Notes: generated by a model not told the origin, from the sequence alone. Positions 34,486 to 44,654 are shown, numbered from the stretch's first letter. The stretch: 64,000 nt of DNA from Rhodanobacter sp. LX-99 (GCF_018599185.1 NZ_JAHFVL010000001.1:992001-1056000), one strand, 5' to 3'. Numbers and translations are program-made.

Positions 34486-34928
34486 GCCGCCGCGCGTACC
34501 CGCAGCGTGGCGCCTTCCACCGCGACCACTTCCACCGTGGTGCCCAGCGGCAGGTCCGGTCCGCTGACCAGCCACTGGCCGTCGCCCACGCGGGCCTTGC
34601 CGCGGCCGTTGACGATCGGCTCGATCAGCTCGTAGCGTTGGCCGATCAACTGCTCGGCGCGACGGTTCAGCCGTTCGCCGCCGGGCGCGCGGCGTTCAAG
34701 CCGCGGCCGCAGCCAGCGCGCGTAACCGATGCACGAGGCAAACGCGAGCAGGCCGAACAGGATCGCCTGCGCCAGCAGGCCCAGCGTCGGGTCGATCCAC
34801 AGCACCACGCCCATCGCGGCGGCCGCCAGGCCGATCCAGAGCAGGAAATAGCCGGGCAGCAGCAACTCGCCGGCGATCAGCAGCAGCGCCAGGATCCACC
34901 ACAGGTAATGCGTCGAGAGCTCCCACAT
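34482..34928 (-). CDS. NfeD-family membrane protein
   Basis: 148 residues. Two to three hydrophobic segments (about 8-62) are followed by a C-terminal OB-fold (residues about 85-145: LIGQRYELIEPIVNGRGKARVGDG, split here as a description, and LPLGTTVEVVAVEG). This short NfeD (NfeD1b type) typically partners an SPFH protein encoded beside it, as it does here 10 bp upstream. The pair is thought to organise membrane microdomains and protein quality control. Confidence 0.9.
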   Translation of the reverse strand: MWELSTHYLWWILALLLIAGELLLPGYFLLWIGLAAAAMGVVLWIDPTLGLLAQAILFGLLAFASCIGYARWLRPRLERRAPGGERLNRRAEQLIGQRYELIEPIVNGRGKARVGDGQWLVSGPDLPLGTTVEVVAVEGATLRVRAAA

Positions 34929-34938
34929 CGTCGTGCCC

Positions 34939-35901
34939 TCAACGCAGCGGCGGCTGGATGGCGGCCGGCTTCTGCTGCTGGCCGAGCGACTCCTTCGCCA
35001 GCTCGGCGATGCCGGCCAGCGAACCGAGGATGCCGGTGGCCTCGATCGGCAGCAGCAGCATCTTCTGGTTCGGCGACTTGGCCATCTCTTTCAAAGCCTC
35101 GACGTAGTTGTTGGCGACGAAGTAGTTCAAGGCGTTGACGTTGCCGCCGGCGATCGACTCGGACACCATCGTGGTCGCCTTCGCCTCGGCCTCGGCTGAG
35201 CGCTCGCGCGCTTCGGCGGCGCGAAACGCGGCTTCCTTCTCGCCTTCGGCGGCCAGGATCACCGACTGCTTCTCGCCTTCGGCCTTGAGGATCGCCGCCT
35301 GGCGGAAGCCCTCGGCGTCGAGGATGTTGGCGCGCTTCTCGCGCTCGGCCTTCATCTGCCGCGCCATCGCATCGACCAGGTCGCGCGGCGGCGAGATGTC
35401 CTTGATCTCGATGCGGTTGACCTTGACGCCCCACGGATGAGTCGCCTCGTCCACCACGCCGAGCAGCTTGGCGTTGATCGCGTCGCGCTGGCTCAGGCTT
35501 TCGTCCAGGTCCATCGAGCCGAGCACGGTGCGGATGTTGGTCATGATCAGCGCCAGCGCGGCGCCTTCCAGGTTGGCCACCTCGTAGGCTGCCTTGGCCG
35601 CGTCCAGCACCTGGTAGAACACCACGCCATCGACGCGCACCACCGCATTGTCCTTGGTGATCACGTCCTGGCTGGGCACGTCCAGCACCTGTTCCATCAT
35701 GTTGATCTTGCGCCCTACCGCCTGGTAGATCGGGATCAGGAAATGCAGCCCCGGACTCAGCGTGCGGGTGTACTTGCCGAACGTTTCCACGGTCCACTCG
35801 TAGCCCTGCGGCACGATGCGCACCAGCTTGGCCACGCCGATGACGACGACGGCCACGATGACCAACGCAAGAAGCTGTCCCATTGCCCACCCCATGTCCA
35901 T
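34939..35901 (-). CDS. SPFH/band-7 protein (QmcA/paraslipin type)
   Basis: 320 residues. One N-terminal membrane helix (LLALVIVAVVVIGVAKLVRI) precedes a band-7 domain: VPQGYEWTVETFGKYTRTLS and PGLHFLIPIYQAVGRKINMM are classic stomatin sequences. A long helical segment rich in Ala/Glu (residues about 195-255) follows. Such proteins form large ring assemblies in the inner membrane. The ATG at 35901 is used; ATGs at 35895 and 35883 are alternatives. It lies 42 bp after the sensor kinase gene. Confidence 0.9.
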   Translation of the reverse strand: MDMGWAMGQLLALVIVAVVVIGVAKLVRIVPQGYEWTVETFGKYTRTLSPGLHFLIPIYQAVGRKINMMEQVLDVPSQDVITKDNAVVRVDGVVFYQVLDAAKAAYEVANLEGAALALIMTNIRTVLGSMDLDESLSQRDAINAKLLGVVDEATHPWGVKVNRIEIKDISPPRDLVDAMARQMKAEREKRANILDAEGFRQAAILKAEGEKQSVILAAEGEKEAAFRAAEARERSAEAEAKATTMVSESIAGGNVNALNYFVANNYVEALKEMAKSPNQKMLLLPIEATGILGSLAGIAELAKESLGQQQKPAAIQPPLR

Positions 35902-35943
35902 GAAGAAGGCCTGAGTATAGGCGAGCCCGTGCCGCTTCGAGCG

Positions 35944-37329
35944 CTACCGGGCCGCCGGTTGCGGCAGGCGCAGGCTGACCCTGAGGCCGCCGCCTTCGCG
36001 GTTGGCCAGCAGCACGCGGCCGCCGTGCGCCTCGGTGATCTCGCGTGCCAGCGCCAGGCCCAGCCCGGTGCCGGAACGCTTGGTCGAATAGAACGGCAGC
36101 AGCGCCTGCGCCAGCACCGTCTCGCTCATGCCGGGGCCGCGATCGGCCACCTCGATGCGCAGTTCGTTGCCGACATCCAGGATCGACAGCGTGACCTCGT
36201 CGCCCGGCCCGCCCGACTCGTGCGCGTTCTTGATCAGGTTGATCAGCACCTGCTCGATCTGCACCGCATCGAAATGTCCCGGCCGCGCCGGCACCGGCGT
36301 CGCCAGGCGGTACTGGCAATGCAGCGCCAGGCCGTCGAGGAACGGCTTCCACTCGATGTCCACCGGCTGCGGCGTGGGCAGCTTGGCGAAGCTGGCGTAG
36401 CCGGCGATGAAGCGGTGCAGGTGCAGCGCGCGTTCGCCGATGGTGGCGAACACGCCGGGCAGCCGCTCGACCTGGCCGCGGCGGGCCAGCTCCGCGCCGG
36501 AGTGCGCCAGCGAAGTGATCGGCGCCAGCGAATTGTTGAGCTCGTGGCTGATCACCCGGATCACCCGCTTCCAGGTCGCCACCTCCTGCCGCGACAGCTC
36601 GCGCGTCATGCGCCGGAACAGGTGCAGCCGGTGCGGCCGGCCCTGCAGCCGGAACGCGCGCTGCGACAGGTGGAAGGTTTCCTCGCTGCCTTCCATCTCC
36701 ACGCTGAGCAGCGCGTCTTCGCCGCTCTCCACCGCCTTGCGCAGCGCTTCGGGCGCCTCGGTCAGCAACTCGGCGAAGTCCAGCCCGACCAGGGTGCGGC
36801 CTTCGTTGAACAGGTGCCGCGAAGCAATGTTCGCGTAGGCCACCTTGCCGATCGCATCGGTCAGCACCAGCGCCACCGGGGTGTTCTGCACCACCGTGTC
36901 CAGCAGCAGCTCGCGCTGCACCAGGTGCTGGCGCTGTTCGCGCAGGGTGTGCCCCAGCGCGTTGTGCATGCGGATCAGCTCGCCCAACTCGTCGCGCCGG
37001 TCCACCGCGATCGAGAAGCTGAAATCGCCGTCGCGATAACTGGCCACCGCGCCCTCCAGCGCACGCAGCAGGCGGCTCACCGGCGCCATCACCCGGCCGG
37101 CCAGCCAGAACGACAGCGGCAGCAGCACGATCACGCTGGCCAGCAGGCCGCCGTAGATGCCCAGCTGCATCGGCGTGCGTATCGACAGCGCCAGGTCCTT
37201 GCGCAGCCATACCAGCAGCTGCGGCAGCGGCCACTGGGTGACGCCGGCGTAGATCAGCGCGCCGGCCAGGCCGGCCACGGCCAGCAAAAAGGTCAGGCGC
37301 CCCTGCAGCGAATTCAGGCGACGCCACAT
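35944..37329 (-). CDS. NtrY-like sensor histidine kinase
   Basis: 461 residues. Two membrane helices (about 9-29 and 56-78) flank a short periplasmic part. HAMP-like sequence (RVMAPVSRLLRALEGAVASY) and a PAS domain (VVQNTPVALVLTDAIGKVAYA) precede the kinase core. The H-box is VISHELNNSLAPI, the N-box LINLIKNAHES, with DRGPGMSE and GTGLGLALAREITEAHGG for ATP. The HELNN box is typical of NtrY/NtrB-class kinases that phosphorylate sigma-54 activators, and such an activator lies about 700 bp upstream on the same strand. They are separated by a small secreted-protein gene and a repeat region. Confidence 0.9.
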   Translation of the reverse strand: MWRRLNSLQGRLTFLLAVAGLAGALIYAGVTQWPLPQLLVWLRKDLALSIRTPMQLGIYGGLLASVIVLLPLSFWLAGRVMAPVSRLLRALEGAVASYRDGDFSFSIAVDRRDELGELIRMHNALGHTLREQRQHLVQRELLLDTVVQNTPVALVLTDAIGKVAYANIASRHLFNEGRTLVGLDFAELLTEAPEALRKAVESGEDALLSVEMEGSEETFHLSQRAFRLQGRPHRLHLFRRMTRELSRQEVATWKRVIRVISHELNNSLAPITSLAHSGAELARRGQVERLPGVFATIGERALHLHRFIAGYASFAKLPTPQPVDIEWKPFLDGLALHCQYRLATPVPARPGHFDAVQIEQVLINLIKNAHESGGPGDEVTLSILDVGNELRIEVADRGPGMSETVLAQALLPFYSTKRSGTGLGLALAREITEAHGGRVLLANREGGGLRVSLRLPQPAAR

Positions 37330-37633
37330 CGGCTGTTCTCATCGACGGGGGAAAGCCGGCTCTGAGCCTGTGAAAAATCGCGCTTCCTGCGCAATTTTTC
37401 AGCCGCGAGTCCGGCGCATGTGTGCATGCCATCCATCGCATGCACCCTGCGGGCCAGCCTGCGGCTGTTCAAGTCCGTTCCTGACGGATTTGTCCGGACT
37501 CGCTCACGCGAATCAGGCACGTGCGTGCCCGATTCGCGCCCGGCCATCGGGCAACTGCTCCTGCGTTGCCTCAACATCGGGCATCCATGCCCTCGCCGTG
37601 GCCGGACCGAGAGGCTGAAAAATTCACAGCCTC
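37330..37633. repeat. Multi-hairpin repeat region between kinase and secreted-protein genes
   Basis: 304 bp without a supported gene. Stems: TGAAAAATCGCGC/TTCCT/GCGCAATTTTTCA (37370-37402), TGCATGC/CATCCATC/GCATGCA (37423-37444), AGTCCG and CGGACT around TTCCTGACGGATTTGTC (37472-37500), GCGAATC and GATTCGC with a nested GGCAC/GTGCC stem (37508-37537), GGGCA/TCCA/TGCCC (37579-37592), and GAGGCTG with CAGCCTC around AAAAATTCA (37610-37634). Loops repeat the TCC theme of the region at 15.9-16.1 kb. Confidence 0.65.
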
Positions 37634-37960
37634 TCAATGGCACCTGGCGTCCATCGGGGTCATCGCGCAGTCGAGCGGCGGCCGTCCACCCACCCAGGCG
37701 CGCTCGGTGCCCAGCACCGCGGCACGGTCCATCGGACGCGGCGGCGGCTTGTTCAGCACACCGCCATCGCTGCCGTCGCTGAACCTGAACGGGCTTTTCG
37801 TCGATGCCGCCAGCACCGTCGGCGAACCGAGCCGATACCGGGCCGGGCTGGTGGCCGTGGGCTGCAGCGTCCAGCCTTCGCGGGAACCCGATGGCACCTG
37901 CCCCATGGCCGCGCCGGCCGTCAGCCAGGCGGCAACAAGCATGATCCGGCGATATCGCAT
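37634..37960 (-). CDS. Small secreted protein of unknown function
   Basis: 108 residues. A signal peptide (RIMLVAAWLTAGAAMGQ) is followed by a short, Pro/Ser/Arg-rich mature part with VLNKPPPRPMDRAAV and two Cys near the end (PPLDCAMTPMDARCH), which could form a disulfide. No domain is recognised. GGGGAGGC precedes the ATG at 37960. It lies between the NtrC-type regulator and the NtrY-like kinase and is transcribed with them or from its own promoter. A role as a small sensor or secretion cofactor of the ABC system is only a guess. Confidence 0.65.
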   Translation of the reverse strand: MRYRRIMLVAAWLTAGAAMGQVPSGSREGWTLQPTATSPARYRLGSPTVLAASTKSPFRFSDGSDGGVLNKPPPRPMDRAAVLGTERAWVGGRPPLDCAMTPMDARCH

Positions 37961-38038
37961 GACGCCTCCCCTGCTGGATACATGCAGCCATCTTTCTACG
38001 CCTTCCCGTCGAGGACAAGCATCGCCGTCACAGATCGC

Positions 38039-39379
<1,341 letters not shown>

Positions 39380-39391
39380 CTTTCTTCTGCA

Positions 39392-39401
39392 CATGCGGAC
39401 A
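39392..39401 (-). promoter_or_regulatory. Candidate regulator half-site upstream of the NtrC-type gene
   Basis: TGTCCGCATG on the minus strand, 13 bp before the regulator ATG. The same ten bases occur at 54882-54891, beside the palindrome of the ABC promoter. This hints that the regulator binds upstream of its own gene. Confidence 0.35.
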
Positions 39402-39429
39402 TGGATGCCGCTCCGGCCTGAAAGGTTGC

Positions 39430-39445
39430 CATGACTATGGTCATG
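39430..39445. promoter_or_regulatory. Inverted repeat upstream of the NtrC-type gene
   Basis: CATGAC, TATG, GTCATG in the 88-bp gap between the last permease gene and the regulator gene. It is too short and T-poor for a terminator; an operator is possible. Confidence 0.35.
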
Positions 39446-39467
39446 CGTATACCTGCAGATTCGTCTT

Positions 39468-40673
39468 TCATACCGACCGCGTCGCCACCACCGGTGGCAC
39501 CGCCGCTGCGCGCAGCGCGGGGCCAAGTACGGCCAGCTGACCCAACGCCCACAGCAGCAGCGCGCCGACCGGCAGGTAGTACAGCGGCAGGCGCGGCAAT
39601 TCGTAATTCGTCATCAGCGCGAGATTCAGCGCGAATGCCAGCAGCATGCCAAGTACGATGCCGCCGCTGACGATCAGGAAGTTCTCGGTCTGGAAGTAAT
39701 GCAGGATGTCGCCGCGGGTAGCGCCCAACGCGCGGCGGATGCCGATCTGCCGGCGCCGCTGCTGCACCCAGAAGCTGGCCAAGCCGACGATGCCCAGCGC
39801 GGTGACCAGCAGCAGGGCGGCGATCACGCCGACCAGCAGGCCAGCCATGGCACGGTCACCAGCGAAAAAAGCGTGCCGCAACGCCAGCATGGTGCCGCTG
39901 AAATCCTTCTCGACGACCACGGTCGGTGCAACACGCGCCATCAGCGCGCGCGCATCGCGCAATACCCGATCGGTCTGCTCCGGCGTCGTGCGCAATACGT
40001 AGACTCCGGCCAGATGCTTACCGGGATTGCCGGCCACCAGCAGGGTGTTGTGCTGGCTGTCCGGGCTCGGGTCCGGCCTCACCAGCGAAGCGTAGGTACC
40101 GATCACGCGATAACTGTTTTCGCCCGTGTACACCATCTTGCCCAGCGGGTCCTGGCCTGGCCACAGTTTCTCCGCATAGGCGGCATCAAGCATGACCGAC
40201 GGCGATTCGGGCAGGAATTCGCCCATCGGCCCGTATTCGTCCGGATTGAACCAGCGCCCTTGCGCCAGCCTGAGACCCAGCGTGGCGGCAAATTCCGGGC
40301 CGCCGACATAAAAGTGTCCCTGCTGGGTGTAGTGCGGGTCGTCGGCGACCACGCGGAAGCCCATCTCGCCGGCGCGCTGCGTGAACGGCACGGCATTGCC
40401 GACGGCGACCGACTCCACGCCGGCGATACCCGCGAAACCGGCACGCAGGCGCGCGGCCAGATCCGTGGCATTGGTATCGTCGATGCCGTCCAGCCACAGC
40501 ACGACCAGGCGATTCTGGTCGACACCGCTGTCGACGCGCATCATGTCGACACGGTTGGAGATGAGGAACAGTGCATTGCACAGGATCGCGCAGGCCAGCG
40601 CGATCTCCATGCCGATCAGGAACGCGGCGATGCGGTGACGGCGCAGGGCGGCGAGAATGGGCAGGATTTGCAT
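39468..40673 (-). CDS. ABC permease type B, fifth pair (B5)
   Basis: 401 residues, MacB/FtsX-type topology: membrane helix near residues 16-38 (AAFLIGMEIALACAILCNAL), a periplasmic domain to about residue 280, and three C-terminal helices. The cytoplasmic loop after helix 2 has [18 protein letters not shown], contacting the ATPase. B-type hallmarks are the TM1 CNA motif, LWPGQDPLGK and the C terminus PPVVATRSV. It is the last of ten permease genes. Unlike the other pairs it lies 69 bp, not 1-11 bp, behind its A partner, and that gap carries a CATCCATG hairpin. Confidence 0.88.
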   Translation of the reverse strand: MQILPILAALRRHRIAAFLIGMEIALACAILCNALFLISNRVDMMRVDSGVDQNRLVVLWLDGIDDTNATDLAARLRAGFAGIAGVESVAVGNAVPFTQRAGEMGFRVVADDPHYTQQGHFYVGGPEFAATLGLRLAQGRWFNPDEYGPMGEFLPESPSVMLDAAYAEKLWPGQDPLGKMVYTGENSYRVIGTYASLVRPDPSPDSQHNTLLVAGNPGKHLAGVYVLRTTPEQTDRVLRDARALMARVAPTVVVEKDFSGTMLALRHAFFAGDRAMAGLLVGVIAALLLVTALGIVGLASFWVQQRRRQIGIRRALGATRGDILHYFQTENFLIVSGGIVLGMLLAFALNLALMTNYELPRLPLYYLPVGALLLWALGQLAVLGPALRAAAVPPVVATRSV

Positions 40674-40702
40674 GATGGATATCCAGTGCTCTTGTGAGGA
40701 GT

Positions 40703-40720
40703 GCGGCCATGGATGGCCGC
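40703..40720. repeat. Solitary CA-TCCA-TG hairpin between A5 and B5
   Basis: On the transcribed strand GCGGCCA, TCCA, TGGCCGC: a 7-bp perfect stem with the same loop as the hairpins near 16 kb and 37.5 kb. It lies between the stop of A5 (40743) and the start of B5 (40673), so it could tune translation of B5. Confidence 0.5.
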
Positions 40721-40742
40721 TTTCACGCGCAGGAATGGCGCA

Positions 40743-42059
40743 TTAAAGCGTCTTGAGCTGAAGAGCCGGCGCAACCCGGCTGGCTCGCAACGCCGGAAAG
40801 GCGCCGGCAATCAGGCTGGCGACAATCGCCAGCGCGAAAGTGAGCAGGAACATCGGCACGTTCAGCGTAACGATGTCCGCATACTCCACCGGTTGCTGTC
40901 GCACCAGCCAAAGGCCGAGCACGGTCAGCAGGAAGCCGAACACACCGCCGAGCAACCCGATGATGCCGGCCTCGATCAGGCACTGTTCGAAGATGGCGGT
41001 GCGCGAGGCGCCCAGCGCGCGACGCACGCCGATCTCGCCGCTGCGGCGCAGGAACTTGGCCAGCAGCAGTCCGACCATGTTGAACAGGCACACCAGCAGG
41101 AAGCCGAACGCGAACCAGGTTTGCAACTTGACGTCGCCCGGCACGACGTTCTGGTAGGCCATCCATTCGCTCAACGAGAACATGCGGGTATTGGCCGGAT
41201 GAGTCAGGCGGCCGAGCTCGCGTTGCTGCGCGTCGTAGGCGGTGAGGTAACCCCTATAAGCCGCGGCCTTGGCCGGCGTATCCAGTTGCACCCACAACGC
41301 CACCGACTCGCATGGCGCGGTGGGCAGGTTCATCGGATCGGGCTTGGCCCAGCAGGTGTACCAGCCGAAGTTGCCGGCGTTGATGGCCAGCCCGGTCGGC
41401 AGCGGCAGGAACACGTCGTGCACCTTGCCGTAGAAATAAGAGGTATTGCCGCCGGAATTGCGCGCACCAGCCAACAGGTAGAACCGCGGCCGCGGGCGCC
41501 AGTGGTCGAGCACACCGACCACCTGCACGCTGGCTCCGTTGAGCACGATGCTGCGACCGACACTGTTGGCACCGCCGAACAGGCGCTGGTTGAGCACGTC
41601 GGAAATCACCACCTGGCGCACCCCGCGCGCCTCGTCGGCGGCAACCCAGGGGCCGCCATAGCGGAACGGCACGTTGAACATCGGGAAGAAGTCCGAAGTG
41701 GTGCCCACGACGGTGGTCATGAAGGGCGACTGCCCGCCACCCGGCTGCACCTTGATGTTGCCGTCCATGACCATGGTCTGGCGATCGGCCCTGCCCGACT
41801 GCCACAGGTCGTGCGCAGAGATGTAGTCGAGCAGGTCCGGCGGCACCTTGCGTACGTCGGCGCCGGTTTCCGGATCCAGCTGCGGGTAATAGATGTGGCC
41901 GCTCTTGCCCGGAAGCGGATCGCCGGAGAGGAGGTACATCACGGTCAGCGTGGTCATGCTGGCGCCGATGCCGACCGCAATCGCGATCACCATCAATGCG
42001 GTGAGCATCTTGTTGCGCTTCAGGCTGCGCAGGGCCAGGTCGAGGTAGTAGGTGAACAT
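40743..42059 (-). CDS. ABC permease type A, fifth pair (A5)
   Basis: 438 residues. Type A hallmarks: N terminus MFTYYLDLALRSLKRNK, first helix with GIGASMTT, LLSGDPLPGKS just after it, SDFFPMFNVPFRYGGPW and RLFGGANSVG in the periplasmic domain. Two periplasmic Cys 14 residues apart (YTCWAK and APCESV) are positionally shared by all five A proteins. The FtsX loop is [19 protein letters not shown]; the C terminus is ALQLKTL. Starts at 42059 with GGAG upstream. It groups with A3 and A4. Confidence 0.88.
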   Translation of the reverse strand: MFTYYLDLALRSLKRNKMLTALMVIAIAVGIGASMTTLTVMYLLSGDPLPGKSGHIYYPQLDPETGADVRKVPPDLLDYISAHDLWQSGRADRQTMVMDGNIKVQPGGGQSPFMTTVVGTTSDFFPMFNVPFRYGGPWVAADEARGVRQVVISDVLNQRLFGGANSVGRSIVLNGASVQVVGVLDHWRPRPRFYLLAGARNSGGNTSYFYGKVHDVFLPLPTGLAINAGNFGWYTCWAKPDPMNLPTAPCESVALWVQLDTPAKAAAYRGYLTAYDAQQRELGRLTHPANTRMFSLSEWMAYQNVVPGDVKLQTWFAFGFLLVCLFNMVGLLLAKFLRRSGEIGVRRALGASRTAIFEQCLIEAGIIGLLGGVFGFLLTVLGLWLVRQQPVEYADIVTLNVPMFLLTFALAIVASLIAGAFPALRASRVAPALQLKTL

Positions 42060-42082
42060 GCACGGCTCCATTGAATTCAAAC

Positions 42083-42112
42083 GTCCTTTCACGGCAACAC
42101 CGGTGAGAGGAC
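42083..42112. repeat. Stem-loop between pair 4 and pair 5
   Basis: GTCCTTTCAC and GTGAGAGGAC pair (8 of 10 bases) around GGCAACACCG. It abuts the B4 stop codon and ends 24 bp before the A5 start. Confidence 0.5.
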
Positions 42113-43342
42113 TTAAACCGACCGCGTCGCCACCACGGGTGGCACGGAGGCCGCTTTCTGCGCCGGCCCGAATACCGACGCCTGACCCAGCAGCCACAGC
42201 GACAGCGCACCGCCCGGCAGGTAGTACCAGGGCATGCGCGACATTTCGTAGTGCTGCATCAGATAGACGTTGATGCCGAAGGCCAGCCCCATGCCGATGG
42301 CCACGCCGGCGGTGGTCAGCAGCAGGTTCTCGGTCTGGAAGTACTGCATGATGTGGCCGCGCGTGGCGCCGACCGCGCGGCGGATGCCGATTTGCCGCCG
42401 CCGCTGGCCGACCCAGAAACTGGTCAGGCCGACGATGCCGAACGCCGTCACCGCCAGCATCACCACGCACACCAGCACCAGCATCCACGCCATGCTGCTC
42501 ATGTCGGCGAAATATTTGTTGCGGATATCGCTGTAGGTCTGGCCCTTGGTCACCGCGCCGGGGTTGAGCTTGGCCAGCGTCTGCTCGGCCTCGCGCAGGA
42601 TGCGGTCGCGGTCTTGCGGCGCGCTGCGGATCAGGTAGTAGGCCAGCACGCCCTTGGAACCGTCGGCGCTGAGCGGGTAATACGTGCTGTCGTAGGTGTA
42701 CGGCCCGGAGTGGGTGCCGATCGCCGGGCGCAGCACATCGGCCACCACGCCGATCACGGTGTAGTAGTGCGGCATCGAATACAGCGTCTTGCCCAGCGCC
42801 GACTGTCCCGGCCACAGCTTTTTGGCCAGGCTTTGGGTGATGACGACCACATGGGTTTCCGGCAGGGGCGCCGTGTCGAACTTGCTGCCGGCGTATTCGT
42901 CGCCGTTGAAGAAACGCCCCTGCAGCAGGCGCAAACCCAGCGCCTGGTCGGCGCCTTCGCCGACGAAGTACAGCGAGACGTTGTGGCTCTTCTGGTCGCT
43001 GATGGTGGCGTCGGGATCGAGGCCGAAACTCCAGCCCCAGTTGTTGTGGCTGAGCGGCAGCGTGCTGGTCACCGCCACCGCCTGCACGCCCGCGATGCCG
43101 CGCAGCGCAGCGAGGTTGCGCGGAATGTCGCTGCCGACCAGCTTGTCGTCGGTGCCGCGCAGAACCACCGTGGCGATGCCCGGTTCGTCGATCGCGTTGC
43201 CAAGGTGGATGTCGGACACGCGCTGGCTGATCATGAACACGGCGTTGCACAGCACCGCGCAGGCCAGCGCGATTTCCAGCACGATCAGGCAGGCGGGAAT
43301 GCGGTGCTTGCGCAGGCTGGCGAAGATCGGACGGATTTCCAT
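42113..43342 (-). CDS. ABC permease type B, fourth pair (B4)
   Basis: 409 residues from the ATG at 43342 (GAGG five bases upstream; a GTG two codons earlier is less well placed). First helix IPACLIVLEIALACAVLCNA, periplasmic domain with LQGRFFNGDEYAG and LWPGQSALGKTL, then the C-terminal three-helix FtsX core with RRRQIGIRRAVGATRGHI. The C terminus is PPVVATRSV. It starts seven bases after A4, so A4 and B4 should be made in matched amounts. It is closest by eye to B3 and B5. Confidence 0.88.
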   Translation of the reverse strand: MEIRPIFASLRKHRIPACLIVLEIALACAVLCNAVFMISQRVSDIHLGNAIDEPGIATVVLRGTDDKLVGSDIPRNLAALRGIAGVQAVAVTSTLPLSHNNWGWSFGLDPDATISDQKSHNVSLYFVGEGADQALGLRLLQGRFFNGDEYAGSKFDTAPLPETHVVVITQSLAKKLWPGQSALGKTLYSMPHYYTVIGVVADVLRPAIGTHSGPYTYDSTYYPLSADGSKGVLAYYLIRSAPQDRDRILREAEQTLAKLNPGAVTKGQTYSDIRNKYFADMSSMAWMLVLVCVVMLAVTAFGIVGLTSFWVGQRRRQIGIRRAVGATRGHIMQYFQTENLLLTTAGVAIGMGLAFGINVYLMQHYEMSRMPWYYLPGGALSLWLLGQASVFGPAQKAASVPPVVATRSV

Positions 43343-43349
43343 GGCCACC

Positions 43350-44654
43350 TCAGGCAGCTTTCAGTTGCGGGGCCGGCGCCAACACGCAGGCGCGCCAGGC
43401 CGGCAGGATGCCGGCGATCAGGCTGGCGCCCAGGGCGACGACGAAGGTGAAAAAGAACATGCCCAAGTCGAGATGGGCGAGGCTGGCGTATTCCGCCGGC
43501 TGGTGACGGATGCCCAGCAGGCCGAGTTCGGCGAACAGCAGACCCAGCACGCCGCCGGCCATGCCGACGATGGCCGCCTCGACCATGAACTGGGTGAATA
43601 TTTCGCGCCGGGTGGCACCCAGCGCGCGGCGCACGCCGATCTCCTGCGAGCGGCGCAGGCATTTGGCCAGCAGCAGGCCGACCGTATTGACCACGCAGAT
43701 CAGCAGGAAGCCGAACGCCAGCCCGGCCTGCAGGCGCACGTCGTCGGGCACCACCTGCTGGTCGCGCAGCCATCCCATCAGATCGAGCAGTGCCGTCTCC
43801 GGCCGCTCGAAGCGGCCCTGCGCGATCTGCTGCTGCGCGTAGCCGGACAGGAAGGATCTGTAGTCCGCCACGGCGGTGTCATCAGCCAGTTCCACCCAGA
43901 CACCGAGCCACATGCACGGCGCCGTTTCCAGATGCTTGATGTCGGTGACGGCCGCGTAGCATTCGGTGTCCTGCGGGCCCATGTCGATGGCTCGGGCCGT
44001 CCTCAGCGGCAGGAACGCGGCATCGCCATCGCCGTAACTGCGGCCACCCAGGTCCTGCGCGTAGAAGCGCGGCTGCGGCGCCCACGGTTTCAGCACGCCC
44101 ACGATGCGGAAGTCGCGATCGTTCAGGCGGATGGTCTTGCCCACGCTGTCGGCACCGCCGAACAGCTTGTCGTTGAGAAAGCTGGCGATCACCACCAGCT
44201 GCGCACCGCTGTCGTCGTCCGCGGCGGTCCAGCCACCGCCGTACTGGAACGGCGCATCGAACATTGCAAAGAAATCCGCCGTGGTCATCACCGCGTCGCT
44301 GAAGAACGGGTGCTTGCCGCCCTGCTGCGGCAGGATCTTCGCCTGGCTCAGCGCCATCGCCGCCTGGCGCACGGCGCGGTGCGCGTGCAGAAGGTTCATC
44401 GCATCGACGTAGGTCATCGTCGGTGCCGGCTTGGTCTGTCCGACGATATAGCCGTCCTTCGCATTCGGATCGAGTTGCGGGTAGAACAGATGCGCGCTCT
44501 TCTGCGGCAACGGATCGCCGGACAGCAGCCGCAGCACGGTCAGCGTGGTGATCGTGGCGCCGATGCCCAGCGCCAGCGCCAGCACCATCAGCGTGGTAAG
44601 TACCTTGTTGCGCCTGAGACTGCGCAGGGCCAGGTCGAGGTAATAGGCAAACAT
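43350..44654 (-). CDS. ABC permease type A, fourth pair (A4)
   Basis: 434 residues. N terminus MFAYYLDLALRSLRRNK, RLLSGDPLPQKS after the first helix, TADFFAMFDAPFQYGGGW and [12 protein letters not shown] in the periplasmic part. The periplasmic Cys pair is ECYAAV and APCMWLGVWVEL, 15 residues apart. The FtsX loop is [19 protein letters not shown]; the C terminus is PQLKAA. The leader before the ATG (TTGARTTCAAA motif and GGAG) is nearly the same as that of A5, a trace of duplication. Confidence 0.88.
   Translation of the reverse strand: MFAYYLDLALRSLRRNKVLTTLMVLALALGIGATITTLTVLRLLSGDPLPQKSAHLFYPQLDPNAKDGYIVGQTKPAPTMTYVDAMNLLHAHRAVRQAAMALSQAKILPQQGGKHPFFSDAVMTTADFFAMFDAPFQYGGGWTAADDDSGAQLVVIASFLNDKLFGGADSVGKTIRLNDRDFRIVGVLKPWAPQPRFYAQDLGGRSYGDGDAAFLPLRTARAIDMGPQDTECYAAVTDIKHLETAPCMWLGVWVELADDTAVADYRSFLSGYAQQQIAQGRFERPETALLDLMGWLRDQQVVPDDVRLQAGLAFGFLLICVVNTVGLLLAKCLRRSQEIGVRRALGATRREIFTQFMVEAAIVGMAGGVLGLLFAELGLLGIRHQPAEYASLAHLDLGMFFFTFVVALGASLIAGILPAWRACVLAPAPQLKAA

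Noticed and set aside
39380..39467. A second sigma-54 promoter before the NtrC-type gene
   Set aside because: ATGGCAAC occurs there, but no TTGC lies at the required distance, so it does not match the -24/-12 pattern.
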